Positions 9,479-18,201 are shown, counted from the first letter of the stretch. The stretch: DNA of 64,000 bases from Synechococcales cyanobacterium GL140_1_metabat_312 (GCA_025351345.1 JANXWB010000017.1:26287-90286), one strand, 5' to 3'. Notes: generated from the sequence alone by a model not told the origin. Made by a program: numbers and translations.

Positions 9479-10312
9479 CTAAGCTCCGGTCGCCATAATC
9501 AATGGTAAATGAAATGTGGACTTTAGAAAAGTCAGTTCAGAACATGTGATGGAACGATAAGTCCCTGGAGAGAGAGTCCGAGACCCATGGGCCTGGAGCT
9601 GAATCTCCCCGATCGCAGTTCGATGAAGCCGGGTAACAGCATGACCGAGTTGTTGAGCAACCCGACGAATCTGCCGATTCCGACCTTCACGCATTATGAT
9701 TTCAAGCAATGTCTGATGGGGAAATGTTTGAAGTACATTAACTTCTGCGGGTAGGGTTTTTCGTCCTTCAAGCAGAACTCCTCGTCGCCATTGATTTAAT
9801 ACTTCTAGACATGGATGGCCTTCAACATAGACCTCGTAGGTTTTAGAAACTTCATGCCTCGGATGGGTCAACCCAAAGGTTAATGCTCCATCGTTCGTTA
9901 GAATAAGTGCGCCTGTTGAGTCAGTATCAAGCCGTCCTACGGGATGAAGTCCATGTCCAGTCTGAATACTTTGGGGTAAACAGTCTAAAATAGTTTTCCG
10001 TCCTCGGGGATCGGCGCAAGTTGAAACCATACCACGGGGTTTGTTTAACAACAGGTAGATTAGGTCTGGTCGCTGAGTCGGGGTTAACGATCGGCCTTTC
10101 ACCTCAATTTGATCGACATTTGGGTCTGCTACTTGTCCCAATACCGCCACAATGCCATTTACACGAACGTCACCTGCAATAATCATCGATTCTGCTTGAC
10201 GACGGGATGCAATGCCCCACGATCGCAAAATTTTTTGCAATCGTTCAGGCTGGGGGAGACTGGAGGACAATGCGGGCAGACCATAACTTAGTTCAAAATT
10301 TGGTTCAGACAT
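9479..10312 (-). CDS. RsuA/RluB family rRNA pseudouridine synthase
   Basis: Isomerises a uridine in ribosomal RNA to pseudouridine. The 277 residues begin with an S4 RNA-binding domain (LQKILRSWGIASRRQAESMI, about 25-44), then the catalytic motif GRLDTDSTGALILTNDG with the catalytic Asp at about 129, then REGRNRQIRRV near the C terminus. Family membership is clear; choosing between RluB, RluE and RsuA cannot be done by eye, although RluB-like is most likely. A 436-bp spacer with a strong palindrome lies upstream. Confidence 0.9.
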   Translation of the reverse strand: MSEPNFELSYGLPALSSSLPQPERLQKILRSWGIASRRQAESMIIAGDVRVNGIVAVLGQVADPNVDQIEVKGRSLTPTQRPDLIYLLLNKPRGMVSTCADPRGRKTILDCLPQSIQTGHGLHPVGRLDTDSTGALILTNDGALTFGLTHPRHEVSKTYEVYVEGHPCLEVLNQWRRGVLLEGRKTLPAEVNVLQTFPHQTLLEIIMREGRNRQIRRVAQQLGHAVTRLHRTAIGEIQLQAHGSRTLSPGTYRSITCSELTFLKSTFHLPLIMATGA

Positions 10313-10748
10313 ACTCTGTAATTTGATTAATAAGCTTAATTACAAAAATATCTCTGTAGAAATACTTGCGTAAACGCTAATTATTAGTATTCACAATAGC
10401 TTAATCTATCCGTTGTTCCCCAGAAGCTAAATTTTTTATAGAAACCTAAAAAACAATTTTAATGCCTCCTTAATCGAGAAAACTTATTGTGCGGTCCATA
10501 TGCTGGTCAACATAGTATCTGAATTCTTCTGTAATCTTCCTAAAAAATATTTCTTAAGGATTACTCTAAATCCCTGTGATTATTCTGATGTACAGATGAT
10601 TCATCTGTACGTGTTTTCTGATACTTAAAGGTTAGAACTTCCGCAAAGCTTTGATGAAGTCCTCGTTTGAGGCTCAATGCTTGGGTGCTATCTAAGCTTA
10701 GGTGCCATTAAAGGCCACTTAACAAGGTGCTGTTTACTCAGGTATTTT
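10313..10748. other. 436-bp intergenic region upstream of the pseudouridine synthase
   Basis: AT-rich spacer between two leftward genes, with no supportable reading frame. Its main feature is the 21-bp palindrome at 10590-10610. It is long enough to hold a promoter or small RNA, but I recognise none. Confidence 0.45.
10590..10610. promoter_or_regulatory. 21-bp near-perfect palindrome, possible operator
   Basis: GTACAGATGA and TCATCTGTAC are exact inverted repeats of 10 bp separated by a single T. Such compact symmetry suits a dimeric regulator better than a terminator. It lies about 280 bp upstream of the pseudouridine synthase start and about 140 bp beyond the DUF2288 stop. The binding protein is unknown. 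Confidence 0.4.
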
Positions 10749-11063
10749 TCACTTAGGAAGATCTTGAATTAGCACATAGGGTTGGATGATTAGAGCTTTG
10801 AATCTAACTTGAGGATTCCACTGGGCAACCCGATCGGGTTCGGGTTTAATCAGAAATTGTTCTTCAATCCATCGGCGGACCGTATTGGCGTTGTCTTGTG
10901 CGATTGCCATTCCGACATCGACTAAATCGAGGCTATCATCGACCCAAATCACTACGTCCCGATCGAGATGAATTCGCAGCCAATCGAGTTCGGCTTCGTC
11001 TAGGAGTTCAGTTAAGCTTTGGCGTAGGTCTTGAGTGGGTTGTTTAGGCATAGGTTCAGGCAT
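10749..11063 (-). CDS. DUF2288 family protein
   Basis: Small conserved protein of 104 residues, acidic in the middle (LDEAELDWLRIHLDRDVVIWV), matching the DUF2288 pattern found in cyanobacteria and some proteobacteria. No enzymatic motif is visible. It begins 4 bp after the plsC stop, so it is almost surely translated from the fabD-plsC transcript; its function is unknown. Confidence 0.78.
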   Translation of the reverse strand: MPEPMPKQPTQDLRQSLTELLDEAELDWLRIHLDRDVVIWVDDSLDLVDVGMAIAQDNANTVRRWIEEQFLIKPEPDRVAQWNPQVRFKALIIQPYVLIQDLPK

Positions 11064-11067
11064 GGCG

Positions 11068-11724
11068 CTATCGTCCTAAATCGTGAAGTTGGTTAATGAT
11101 GTCAGCACATTGCTGAGTGACGCGGTTAAGTTCGTCGCGATCGGTGCTGGTGGGCGGCGCGATCGGCACACCAATCCGAATGGTTAGGGGCACACTTCGG
11201 GGTCGAGCTGAACCTTTTTGGAAGATTTCGTGACTACCCCAAAGGGATACGGGCAGGATTAAGGCTTGGGTTTTGGCGGCAATCCAAGCGGCTCCGATTT
11301 TGGGATCGTGAATCCGCCCATCCTTGGTCCGCGTTCCATCTAGAAACAATCCCGTGGCCCAACCATTTTCCAGAGAGGCGACGGCAGATTTCATGGCGGA
11401 TCTGTCGGCGGATCCCCGTTTTACTGGATAGGCTCCGTAGGCGGTGATGGCTTGTTTTAGCACAGGCACCCGGAAGAGTTCTTCCTTGGCCATGAATGCG
11501 ACGGGCCGACCGACACAACTAGAGACAATGGGCGGGTCGAAGTCACTGGCATGGTTACTGACGACTAGGAGACGGCCTTTGCGTGGGACGTTCTGTGCGC
11601 CGTAGATTTTGCTGCGGAAATAGGTGTGCAAGACGGGGCTGACGATCGACCATTTAAATAAGTGGTAGAGCATCAGGCTGATCAATGGTTCTCGATCGGA
11701 TAGTTTGACTAGGGCCTTAGACAT
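11068..11724 (-). CDS. plsC: 1-acyl-sn-glycerol-3-phosphate acyltransferase
   Basis: Membrane-associated acyltransferase that adds the second acyl chain to lysophosphatidate. The 218-residue protein has the catalytic NHASDFDPP (H-x4-D) motif at about 56-64 and the substrate-binding block LFLDGTRTKDGRI. It lies 46 bp downstream of fabD, a pairing common in cyanobacteria (fabD-plsC), giving a fatty-acid-to-phospholipid unit. Confidence 0.92.
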   Translation of the reverse strand: MSKALVKLSDREPLISLMLYHLFKWSIVSPVLHTYFRSKIYGAQNVPRKGRLLVVSNHASDFDPPIVSSCVGRPVAFMAKEELFRVPVLKQAITAYGAYPVKRGSADRSAMKSAVASLENGWATGLFLDGTRTKDGRIHDPKIGAAWIAAKTQALILPVSLWGSHEIFQKGSARPRSVPLTIRIGVPIAPPTSTDRDELNRVTQQCADIINQLHDLGR

Positions 11725-11770
11725 TTTACAGTTTAGATTTTGGATTTTAGATTGGATTTACAAGCCCCAA

Positions 11771-12664
11771 CTAGCCAAATGCTGCTAATTCGGCTTGAGT
11801 CCCGATCGTTGTAAATGCCATATCGGCGCAGGTTCGTTTCATGATCCCGACTAACACTTTGCCTGGACCCACTTCGGTTATTGTGGTTACGCCGAGGTCT
11901 GGTAACGCCAGAGAAATCTCGCGCCATCGAACAGATCCTGTCATTTGGCGGCTGAGTCGAGCTTTTAGATCTGCGGCATTTGTGCAGGGAGTTGGATCCG
12001 TGTTGGATAAAACAGGAATTTGAGCATCGTTGAAGGGCATATCTTTCAGAACAGCGCTGAAGTGGTCGGCGGCGGTGGTCATTAAGGGCGAGTGAAACGC
12101 TCCGCTGACATTCAGTTTTACTGCCCGTTTACATTTTACAGAAGCGATAATACTGTCCACGGCTTCAGGTTCGCCTGAAATCACGACTTGGCCTGCATTA
12201 TTGTCGTTAGCCATCACAACGCCGTCCGTAGCTTCGATCGCGGTTTCTAGTTCAGTCCGATCGAAGCCTAGTAATGCGGCCATGGTGCCACTGGAACTGC
12301 TGTCCATCAGTTGCGATCGGGTTTGGATGATTTTGAGACCGGATTCAAAGGAAAAAACGCCTGCTGCATAGAGTGCGGAATATTCGCCTAGGCTATGACC
12401 TGCGACAAAATCTGGAATTTGTCCAGCGGCGTTTAGTTGATCCGCTAAGATTGCTTCCACTACGTATAGACAAGGTTGCGTGTAAAGGGTTTGGGAAAGT
12501 TCGGTCGCATCGCCTTGAATCCGATCGATGACGGACCACCCGAGTAATTCACTGGCTTTGGTAAACTTTTCTTTTGCTTCGGGAATATCTAATAAATCCA
12601 GGCCCATTCCGACGGCTTGCGATCCTTGTCCTGGAAACACCCACGCTGTTTTTGTCATTACCAA
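11771..12664 (-). CDS. fabD: Malonyl-CoA:ACP transacylase FabD
   Basis: Transfers malonyl groups from CoA to acyl carrier protein for fatty-acid elongation. The 297 residues show the PGQGSQAVGMG N-terminal motif, the nucleophile motif GHSLGEYS (Ser about 91) and the GAFHSPLM motif with the catalytic His at about 191. Start could be MVMTKT or MTKT two codons in. It is upstream of plsC in a leftward unit. Malonyl-CoA for this step comes from acetyl-CoA carboxylase, whose beta subunit gene accD lies 1.4 kb away. Confidence 0.96.
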   Translation of the reverse strand: MVMTKTAWVFPGQGSQAVGMGLDLLDIPEAKEKFTKASELLGWSVIDRIQGDATELSQTLYTQPCLYVVEAILADQLNAAGQIPDFVAGHSLGEYSALYAAGVFSFESGLKIIQTRSQLMDSSSSGTMAALLGFDRTELETAIEATDGVVMANDNNAGQVVISGEPEAVDSIIASVKCKRAVKLNVSGAFHSPLMTTAADHFSAVLKDMPFNDAQIPVLSNTDPTPCTNAADLKARLSRQMTGSVRWREISLALPDLGVTTITEVGPGKVLVGIMKRTCADMAFTTIGTQAELAAFG

Positions 12665-12719
12665 AGCCGCCTTTTTTAAGTCAATTTTTCTTGTCGTTAT
12701 TTTAGGGTGTTTGGGGTTC

Positions 12720-13937
12720 TCAAACCGTTAACCGAACAATCGTGGTTCCCGATCGCAACTTTCGTTGGCGAAGCTTCCATTTTTCTCGCAGCGCAATCCC
12801 AACGATCGGAGCTAAGGTTCTCACCAAATTTCGCAAGGCCGCACTCCTGTGAAGCTTCATGCCATCGGCGGCTTCTTGAGCTTGCAACGATTGAATTTGA
12901 CGGATTTCGGGATGGCGATCGGTCTGGATTTGCAACAAGGCCCGATCGAAAATTGTAATCAAAGACTGATCCTCTGCCGATCGCCAAGCCTTGACTAAAT
13001 AATTTGTTGCAACGATCGCATCGCGCAGCGCCATATTGATGCCCTGCGCCCGAATTGGAGACATCGGGTGTGCCGCATCTCCCAGTAATAGGCAGCCCGG
13101 TGTTGACCATTGGGGCGCGTGACCGACAGTGACGGTGAGACAGAGGGGTCGATCGGGGATAGTTTCCACAACCTCTTGAGTCCGGAAATAGGCAGCTAAC
13201 CAAGGCGGAGAGGCTTCGGCTAGTGTTTGAGACCAATCAGTTACAGATTTCCAATCCTCATTTTGGACGCTCCAGCCGACTTGAATCAAGCCTTCGGAAC
13301 TGCGAAAAAGACTGAATACGGCATCTCCTTTGACAAAGATTGTAAAGGGATTAGACTGCGGGATTAAATCAGTATCGGGCAGTTTAAACCACACCACATT
13401 GAAGGGTTTGGCTTCTTCGTTCAGCGTCAGACCCGATAACTTCCGAATCATCGACGATCGTCCGTCGCAACCAATCACAAGCGCGGTTTGAATCGTTTCT
13501 CCGTTGCTCAAGGTACAACCTGAAACCCGATTGTCCTCCGTGATTAAACTCTGAACCGTTTCTCCAGAAATAAATCGAAAATTTGGCAACGCTTTGGCCC
13601 GATCGATTACTGCTTCGAGTAACTGAGGCTGAGCGACTAAGGTGCAGGGCATATCGTTTCCCATTGGTTCATCAACGGAAAAAATCGATCGGCCTTCAAT
13701 CACAAACTCCCAACTGCCAATAGTTTGATTAGGAACCTGTTCGACCAGTTGACTCAATCCCATCTGGCCCAACGCTTCCAACCCGCTCGGCATCAACCCT
13801 TCCCCCCGAAACACCCGCCGAAAATTACGACTGGCCTCAATTACCACCACCGGAAGTCCTCGTTCGGCTAGCAAAAGCCCTAATGTTGCGCCTGTTGGTC
13901 CTGCGCCTACGATCGCGATCGGTTTTCTGTTCATCAC
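12720..13937 (-). CDS. UbiH-like FAD-dependent monooxygenase
   Basis: Class A flavin hydroxylase of 405 residues. It begins with the FAD motif IVGAGPTGATLGLLLAERG and an acidic VVIEA end (about 9-36), has the CDGRSSMIRKLSG motif, and ends with the second FAD motif GDAAHPMSPIRAQGINMALRDA split around 280-300. Substrate is unknown; this family includes quinone-ring, tetracycline-type and salicylate-type hydroxylases. It is upstream of fabD by 55 bp on the same strand and divergent from accD. A second hydroxylase of the superfamily is at 57824. Confidence 0.85.
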   Translation of the reverse strand: MMNRKPIAIVGAGPTGATLGLLLAERGLPVVVIEASRNFRRVFRGEGLMPSGLEALGQMGLSQLVEQVPNQTIGSWEFVIEGRSIFSVDEPMGNDMPCTLVAQPQLLEAVIDRAKALPNFRFISGETVQSLITEDNRVSGCTLSNGETIQTALVIGCDGRSSMIRKLSGLTLNEEAKPFNVVWFKLPDTDLIPQSNPFTIFVKGDAVFSLFRSSEGLIQVGWSVQNEDWKSVTDWSQTLAEASPPWLAAYFRTQEVVETIPDRPLCLTVTVGHAPQWSTPGCLLLGDAAHPMSPIRAQGINMALRDAIVATNYLVKAWRSAEDQSLITIFDRALLQIQTDRHPEIRQIQSLQAQEAADGMKLHRSAALRNLVRTLAPIVGIALREKWKLRQRKLRSGTTIVRLTV

Positions 13938-14079
13938 CCCACCCGTCCCCTACTAGTCGAATTCCACACCGTCTCTAATGCCATCATACGCATCAGAAGC
14001 GATCGCAATCGGGCCTATAATCAGAACGCTCGATCGTCAACTTGTCCGATCGTTTAGTCTCCGCACTGGTGAATTCGTC

Positions 14080-14961
14080 ATGTCATTATTTGATTGGTTT
14101 GCAAATCGTCGTAAAGAATCTCCCGAGCCGTCCCCACCTGCCGATCGTGAACGGGAAATTGCCGATGGACTCTGGACAAAATGTGACTCCTGCGGCGCAC
14201 TGACTTATACCAAAGATCTCCGCGCCAATCAAATGGTCTGTCTTGAATGTGACCACCACATGCGTGTATATAGCGACGAGCGGATCCGACAACTCATCGA
14301 TGCTGATACCTGGCAGCCCATGGATGAAACGCTGCATTCCATTGATCCGCTGGGATTTCGCGATCGTAAACCCTACAGCGATCGCCTCCGAGAAATGCAA
14401 GACAAAACAAAACTCGTGGATGCGGTCCAAACTGGACTTGGAAAGCTAAGGGGAAATCCGGTAGCGCTCGGCGTAATGGACTTTCGTTTTATGGGTGGCA
14501 GTATGGGATCCGTTGTGGGTGAAAAGCTAACTCGAATGATCGAAAAAGCCACGATCGATCGGATCCCGGTAATCATCGTGTGTGCCTCGGGGGGTGCCCG
14601 AATGCAAGAAGGAATGTTGAGCTTGATGCAAATGGCCAAAATATCCGGTGCCCTCGAACGCCATCGTGAACAACGACTCCTCTATATCCCTGTTCTTACC
14701 CATCCGACAGCGGGCGGTGTCACGGCTAGTTTTGCGATGTTAGGGGACATTATTATTGCGGAACCCAAAGCAACAATAGCGTTCGCGGGTCGTCGTGTGG
14801 TCGAGCAAACTCTGCGCGAAAAACTTCCCGACGATTTCCAAACCTCGGAATATCTGCTGGCTCATGGGTTGGTTGATACCATTATTTCGCGAACTCAGCT
14901 TAAAAAGACTCTCGCGCAACTCATCACTCTGCACCCCGCCCCTCAACCCACACCGTCTTGA
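14080..14961 (+). CDS. accD: Acetyl-CoA carboxylase carboxyltransferase subunit beta
   Basis: Beta subunit of the carboxyltransferase that makes malonyl-CoA. The ATG at 14080 ([12 protein letters not shown]) gives 293 residues and matches the usual family start; an in-frame ATG at 13978 would add 34 atypical residues. A zinc finger with cysteine pairs CDSC and CLEC at about 35-57 precedes the crotonase-like core with [19 protein letters not shown] and [12 protein letters not shown]. It is followed, 167 bp on, by psbV. Confidence 0.95.
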   Translation: MSLFDWFANRRKESPEPSPPADREREIADGLWTKCDSCGALTYTKDLRANQMVCLECDHHMRVYSDERIRQLIDADTWQPMDETLHSIDPLGFRDRKPYSDRLREMQDKTKLVDAVQTGLGKLRGNPVALGVMDFRFMGGSMGSVVGEKLTRMIEKATIDRIPVIIVCASGGARMQEGMLSLMQMAKISGALERHREQRLLYIPVLTHPTAGGVTASFAMLGDIIIAEPKATIAFAGRRVVEQTLREKLPDDFQTSEYLLAHGLVDTIISRTQLKKTLAQLITLHPAPQPTPS

Positions 14962-15128
14962 TCCCATTAATTTCGCGAAATGGGCGACGATCGGCTTTGA
15001 TCTCGTCTCAAATATGTAGAAACGTAACAGTCTGCTCTAAGAAACGCTGTGTTCTTCGCCCCTTCCCCTGATAATAATTTAGAGAACTGTTGTGTTGTGT
15101 CTGAACCGAGCACGTCTGAAGGAGAACC

Positions 15129-15617
15129 ATGCTTAAAAGATTGTTTGGGATTGCGATTGCTGCGATCGTGTTCCTATTCCAAGTTGTCCCCGCCGCGCAA
15201 GCCGCCCAAATGGATGTCGCAACTCGGACAGTCCCCTTAAATCCAGAGGGTGCTACGTTGACGCTAAGCCTCAAGCAGGTTTCTGAGGGTAAGCGCCTGT
15301 TTCAATATGCCTGTGCCCAGTGTCATGCAGGCGGCGTGACTAAAACCGATCCAAACGTGGGTCTAGATCCTGAAGCCTTAACCTTAGCGACGCCTCCACG
15401 GAATAGCGTTGCTTCGTTGATCGATTACATGAAAAATCCAACCAGCTATGACGGCGTTTTGGAAATTTCGGAAATGCATCCGAGCTTAAAGAGTAAAGAT
15501 ATCTTCCCTGAAATGCGAAATCTCACCGAGGAAGATCTCACGGTTATCGCAGGTCATGTGCTCATGATGCCAAAGGTCGTGGGCGATCGGTGGGGCGGCG
15601 GTAAGATTTTCTACTAA
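15129..15617 (+). CDS. psbV: Photosystem II cytochrome c-550
   Basis: Extrinsic lumenal haem protein that stabilises the oxygen-evolving Mn cluster. The 162-residue precursor has a 25-residue signal peptide ending AQA, the single haem site CAQCH (about 62-66), and the second axial His at about 117 (EMHPSL), which is His92 of the mature numbering. It ends with the typical DRWGGGKIFY tail. A GAAGGAGAA ribosome site precedes the ATG. A strong terminator follows, separating it from psbV2. Confidence 0.97.
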   Translation: MLKRLFGIAIAAIVFLFQVVPAAQAAQMDVATRTVPLNPEGATLTLSLKQVSEGKRLFQYACAQCHAGGVTKTDPNVGLDPEALTLATPPRNSVASLIDYMKNPTSYDGVLEISEMHPSLKSKDIFPEMRNLTEEDLTVIAGHVLMMPKVVGDRWGGGKIFY

Positions 15618-15664
15618 TCTGCTTGAATCGAATCTTTACAGGACTTAGCATTAATTTCTGTTGT

Positions 15665-15702
15665 AAAAAGATGGCGCTTAGAATTCTGAGCGTCATCTTT
15701 TT
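15665..15702 (+). terminator. Rho-independent terminator after psbV
   Basis: AAAAAGATGGCGCT pairs with AGCGTCATCTTTTT, with only a G-T wobble, and the inner CTTAGAATTCTGAG is nearly self-complementary, so the hairpin is long. It is followed by a T-rich run (TTTTTGTTTAGTTTTTG). Confidence 0.85.
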
Positions 15703-15863
15703 GTTTAGTTTTTGTTTAGTTCTAACGCTTATTGTTCTGACTGTTATTTACTGTGTAGGTCTCATTCCATGGTTCAGAGTATTAGAATAGAACGCAACTG
15801 ATAACGCTCTATACCAAGTTCAGAACGCTAGTAATTCTGGAGCTAATTGTCGGAATTGTTCTG

Positions 15864-16310
15864 TTGAGTATGACTGTAGCTTTGCCAGCCGCCGCTCTTC
15901 CCGATCCTTACATTGCCCAATACCTCAAAGTTCAACCCGATGAAGTTGTTGTCATGGCTAAGAATGACAGCGGCATAACTAAAAACTTTGACTATGCCAC
16001 CTTGGTGAAAGGGAAAGAACTCTTTAGCCAAAACTGCCAAAGCTGTCACGTCGGTGGGGCAACCTTGACACGTCCCGAATTGCCTCTATCACTCATAGCC
16101 CTTCAAGGCGCGACTCCGCCTAGGACGACGATCGATGCTTTAGTGACGTATATGCGCTATCCCTTGGGATATGACGGGGAAGATGACAATTATAATTGTC
16201 GAGAAATTAAAAAAACTTGGCTGAACGATTCTGAGGTCGAAGCGATCGCCGGATTTGTACTTCGAGCTGCCGAAAAAGCTGCGGGTTGGGGAACTAGCGA
16301 TTTGTTCTAG
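15864..16310 (+). CDS. psbV2: PsbV2, cytochrome c-550 paralog; start codon unclear
   Basis: Monohaem c-type cytochrome like the PsbV2 protein found behind psbV in Thermosynechococcus and relatives. It has haem motif CQSCH and a C-terminal half (GYDGEDDNYNCREIKKTWL, then VLRAAEKAAGWGT) that fits PsbV2. The first standard start is TTG 15864 or ATG 15870, leaving only about 9-11 residues before the cleavage site ALPAAA. The same frame stays open back to 15786 and encodes a convincing signal peptide (KFRTLVILELIVGIVLL), but without ATG, GTG or TTG. Either a rare start (CTG 15798, or an ATA or ATT codon) is used, or a frameshift separates it from ATG 15769. Confidence 0.8.
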   Translation: MSMTVALPAAALPDPYIAQYLKVQPDEVVVMAKNDSGITKNFDYATLVKGKELFSQNCQSCHVGGATLTRPELPLSLIALQGATPPRTTIDALVTYMRYPLGYDGEDDNYNCREIKKTWLNDSEVEAIAGFVLRAAEKAAGWGTSDLF

Positions 16311-16413
16311 AGAAGATTTGCGATCGTTTCACAATAAAGAACTGGATCCATATCAATGCTGTATCGGTGCTATATCGGTTTTCTCTACAGAATTTCTTCA
16401 TCTACGACAACTT

Positions 16414-16446
16414 GTCTAAGTTATAATCATGTACAAAAGTTTAGAC
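16414..16446. promoter_or_regulatory. petE promoter with flanking inverted repeat
   Basis: A perfect TATAAT (16422-16427) lies 35 bp before the petE ATG. GTCTAA (16414-16419) and TTAGAC (16441-16446) form an inverted repeat around it. No good -35 box is seen at 17 bp, as is common for regulated promoters. An operator role is inference. Confidence 0.4.
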
Positions 16447-16461
16447 ATTTAAGGAAGCGTT

Positions 16462-16863
16462 ATGAAGTTTTTTGCAGCAGTAGCCCGTAAATTGACAATT
16501 GTATCCGTCGCACTTGTGATGATGGTCGCAACGTTCTTCCTCAATACCGCTGATGCTTCTGCATCCGAAGTCATGATTACGATGGGTGGCAAAAAAGGAT
16601 TGGTTTTTGAACCTGCGATCGCGACGATCAAAGCTGGCGACACCGTAACTTGGACGGTCGGTGCATTACCTCCTCATAATGTTCAATTCAACAAGACTCC
16701 TGGCGACGCTGCCTTAGGTACCTCCCTATCCCACAAAGGTCTTGAGGGTAAAGGTAAGAGCTTCTCCGTAACTTTCCCCGCTGATGCTCCCGCTGGTGAA
16801 TATGATTACTTCTGTATGCCCCATCGTGGTGCTGGCATGGTCGGCAAAATTATCGTTGGCTAG
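16462..16863 (+). CDS. petE: Plastocyanin
   Basis: Lumenal blue-copper protein carrying electrons from cytochrome b6f to photosystem I. The 133-residue precursor has a signal peptide ending near ASA (about 34). The four copper ligands are visible: His72 (PPHNV), Cys118, His121 and Met126 (FCMPHRGAGM). AAGGAAG sits just before the ATG. It lies between psbV2 and petJ, so both alternative electron carriers, plastocyanin and cytochrome c6, are adjacent; in many cyanobacteria copper decides which is made. Confidence 0.97.
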   Translation: MKFFAAVARKLTIVSVALVMMVATFFLNTADASASEVMITMGGKKGLVFEPAIATIKAGDTVTWTVGALPPHNVQFNKTPGDAALGTSLSHKGLEGKGKSFSVTFPADAPAGEYDYFCMPHRGAGMVGKIIVG

Positions 16864-16896
16864 TTAACCCAAATTTGGGATGGTTGAGATAACTTG

Positions 16897-16935
16897 AAAG
16901 GGGGAAGGCTATTGCGGTCTTTCCCTTATTTTTTT
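16897..16935 (+). terminator. Rho-independent terminator after petE
   Basis: AAAGGGGGAAGG can pair with the downstream CTTTCCCTT around a short loop, and a run of T follows directly (16929-16935). It lies 35 bp past the petE stop and separates petE from petJ transcription. Confidence 0.7.
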
Positions 16936-17040
16936 AGACGACATAGCATCTTGGGGCGGCTATTGCGATTGTGCGATGTATGACTGGAGGTGGAGAGCTT
17001 GGTATAGTATTGCTAAGGAAATTGTTGAGGGAGAAAATCG

Positions 17041-17508
17041 GTGCAAATCTTGGTGCGATCGGCGCAGCGCTTTATCCAAAGCTTCAACAATCTAACGAGG
17101 AAAAATCGAGTTCGAGCGTCTAGATTATTTCTTGTTCTCAGAATTATGCCGATCGTTCTCATAATGTCCAGTCTGATGTTCGGCACCCCTGCATTAGCGG
17201 CGATCGAGACCCCTGTTATGTCAGCCCCACCTGTGTCTTTGGGCGAACGAATCTTTACGGCTAATTGTGCAGCTTGTCACATTGGTGGCAACAATATTAT
17301 TATTTCTGAAAAAAACTTGTCTAAAGAGGCGCTGGAAAAATATGAAATGAATTCGATCGCTGCAATTAAAACTCAAGTAATCGGGGGTAAAAATGCGATG
17401 CCTGCCTTTGGAGACAATCTTAATTCAGCAGAGATTGAAGCGGTTGCTCGCTATGTCCTAACGCAATCTCAGCAGGATTGGAAGCGGAGTTCGGTCGGGC
17501 TGCAATGA
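17041..17508 (+). CDS. petJ: Cytochrome c6
   Basis: Soluble lumenal monohaem cytochrome that replaces plastocyanin under copper shortage. The haem site is CAACH (about 76-80) and the axial Met is in KNAMPAFGDNL (about 120). The GTG start at 17041 is favoured by a GAGGGAG ribosome site 8 bases upstream and gives 155 residues with an unusually long leader, cleaved after ALA about 53. Starting at ATG 17146 (MPIVLIM) would leave a shorter but still hydrophobic signal. It closes the psbV-psbV2-petE-petJ series. Confidence 0.93.
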   Translation: MQILVRSAQRFIQSFNNLTRKNRVRASRLFLVLRIMPIVLIMSSLMFGTPALAAIETPVMSAPPVSLGERIFTANCAACHIGGNNIIISEKNLSKEALEKYEMNSIAAIKTQVIGGKNAMPAFGDNLNSAEIEAVARYVLTQSQQDWKRSSVGLQ

Positions 17509-17547
17509 CGTTGAATTGGAAGTTGAGATGATTTTATTTACACAGAA

Positions 17548-18201
17548 CTATTGGAAAAACCATTTACGGGACTGGTTGGGGAAGGTCAGGTTGCGGGTCG
17601 TGTGAAAATCTTGTTGGACTTTGTGGGTCAATCGACGGGAGACTTGTCGGACGATTTGTTTTAAGAGCTGCTCGCCTGTTCCTAGCACTAGGTTTGACGG
17701 TAGGGATTGGATGAACTTGGGAAACTGAATCGATACGGTGAGGTCTAAGTCCCATTGGACTCGGGTTAGACGATCGGGGGCATCATTATCACGGTCCGTG
17801 GGATCGTGTTCGACTAGTTCCATGGCCGCCTTGAAATCTACGTCGTAGCCTTGAGGCGCATAGTTGGGAACGGGAATCGTTTCGATGCGATAAACCCCGT
17901 GATCTCCAGGTAATAAATTTAAGCCAATCTTAGGTTCGAGTTCAAAACCCATCGCTCCATAGCGGCCTACCACCAGCACATATCCCGTGTCTCCCACAGG
18001 CTCTACGGTCATCGGCTCAGCACAGCGATGAAACCACTCAGAATGCTGATCCAAATACTCCGCCACTAAGGCCGAGGGCGCATACATTTCCATGAAGTCT
18101 ACGAAATGAGTTGTAAATTGAACGACATCGCTCACAGTGGCCAAGCTCGTGGAAGGTTCATGGGTCTGGGAAAACACAGAATTAGTGGGTTGCGCTTGCA
18201 T
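17548..18201 (-). CDS. DUF1997 family protein
   Basis: Conserved 217-residue protein of cyanobacteria and plastids. No catalytic motif is visible; the body looks like an alpha/beta lipid- or polyketide-cyclase-like fold (VEPVGDTGYVLVVGRYGAMG, then VQWDLDLTVSIQFPKFIQ). DUF1997 assignment is from the overall pattern. It is convergent with petJ and divergent from the SDR gene at 18351. Confidence 0.72.
   Translation of the reverse strand: MQAQPTNSVFSQTHEPSTSLATVSDVVQFTTHFVDFMEMYAPSALVAEYLDQHSEWFHRCAEPMTVEPVGDTGYVLVVGRYGAMGFELEPKIGLNLLPGDHGVYRIETIPVPNYAPQGYDVDFKAAMELVEHDPTDRDNDAPDRLTRVQWDLDLTVSIQFPKFIQSLPSNLVLGTGEQLLKQIVRQVSRRLTHKVQQDFHTTRNLTFPNQSRKWFFQ

Noticed and set aside
11739..11760. AT-rich TTTAGATTTTGGATTTTAG-like stretch between plsC and fabD, considered as a repeat
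   Set aside because: Too short and simple to support as more than low-complexity spacer DNA.
12697..13236. 179-codon minus-strand frame inside the UbiH-like gene
   Set aside because: It is in another frame of a clear FAD hydroxylase and reads as low-complexity Arg/Ser-rich noise.
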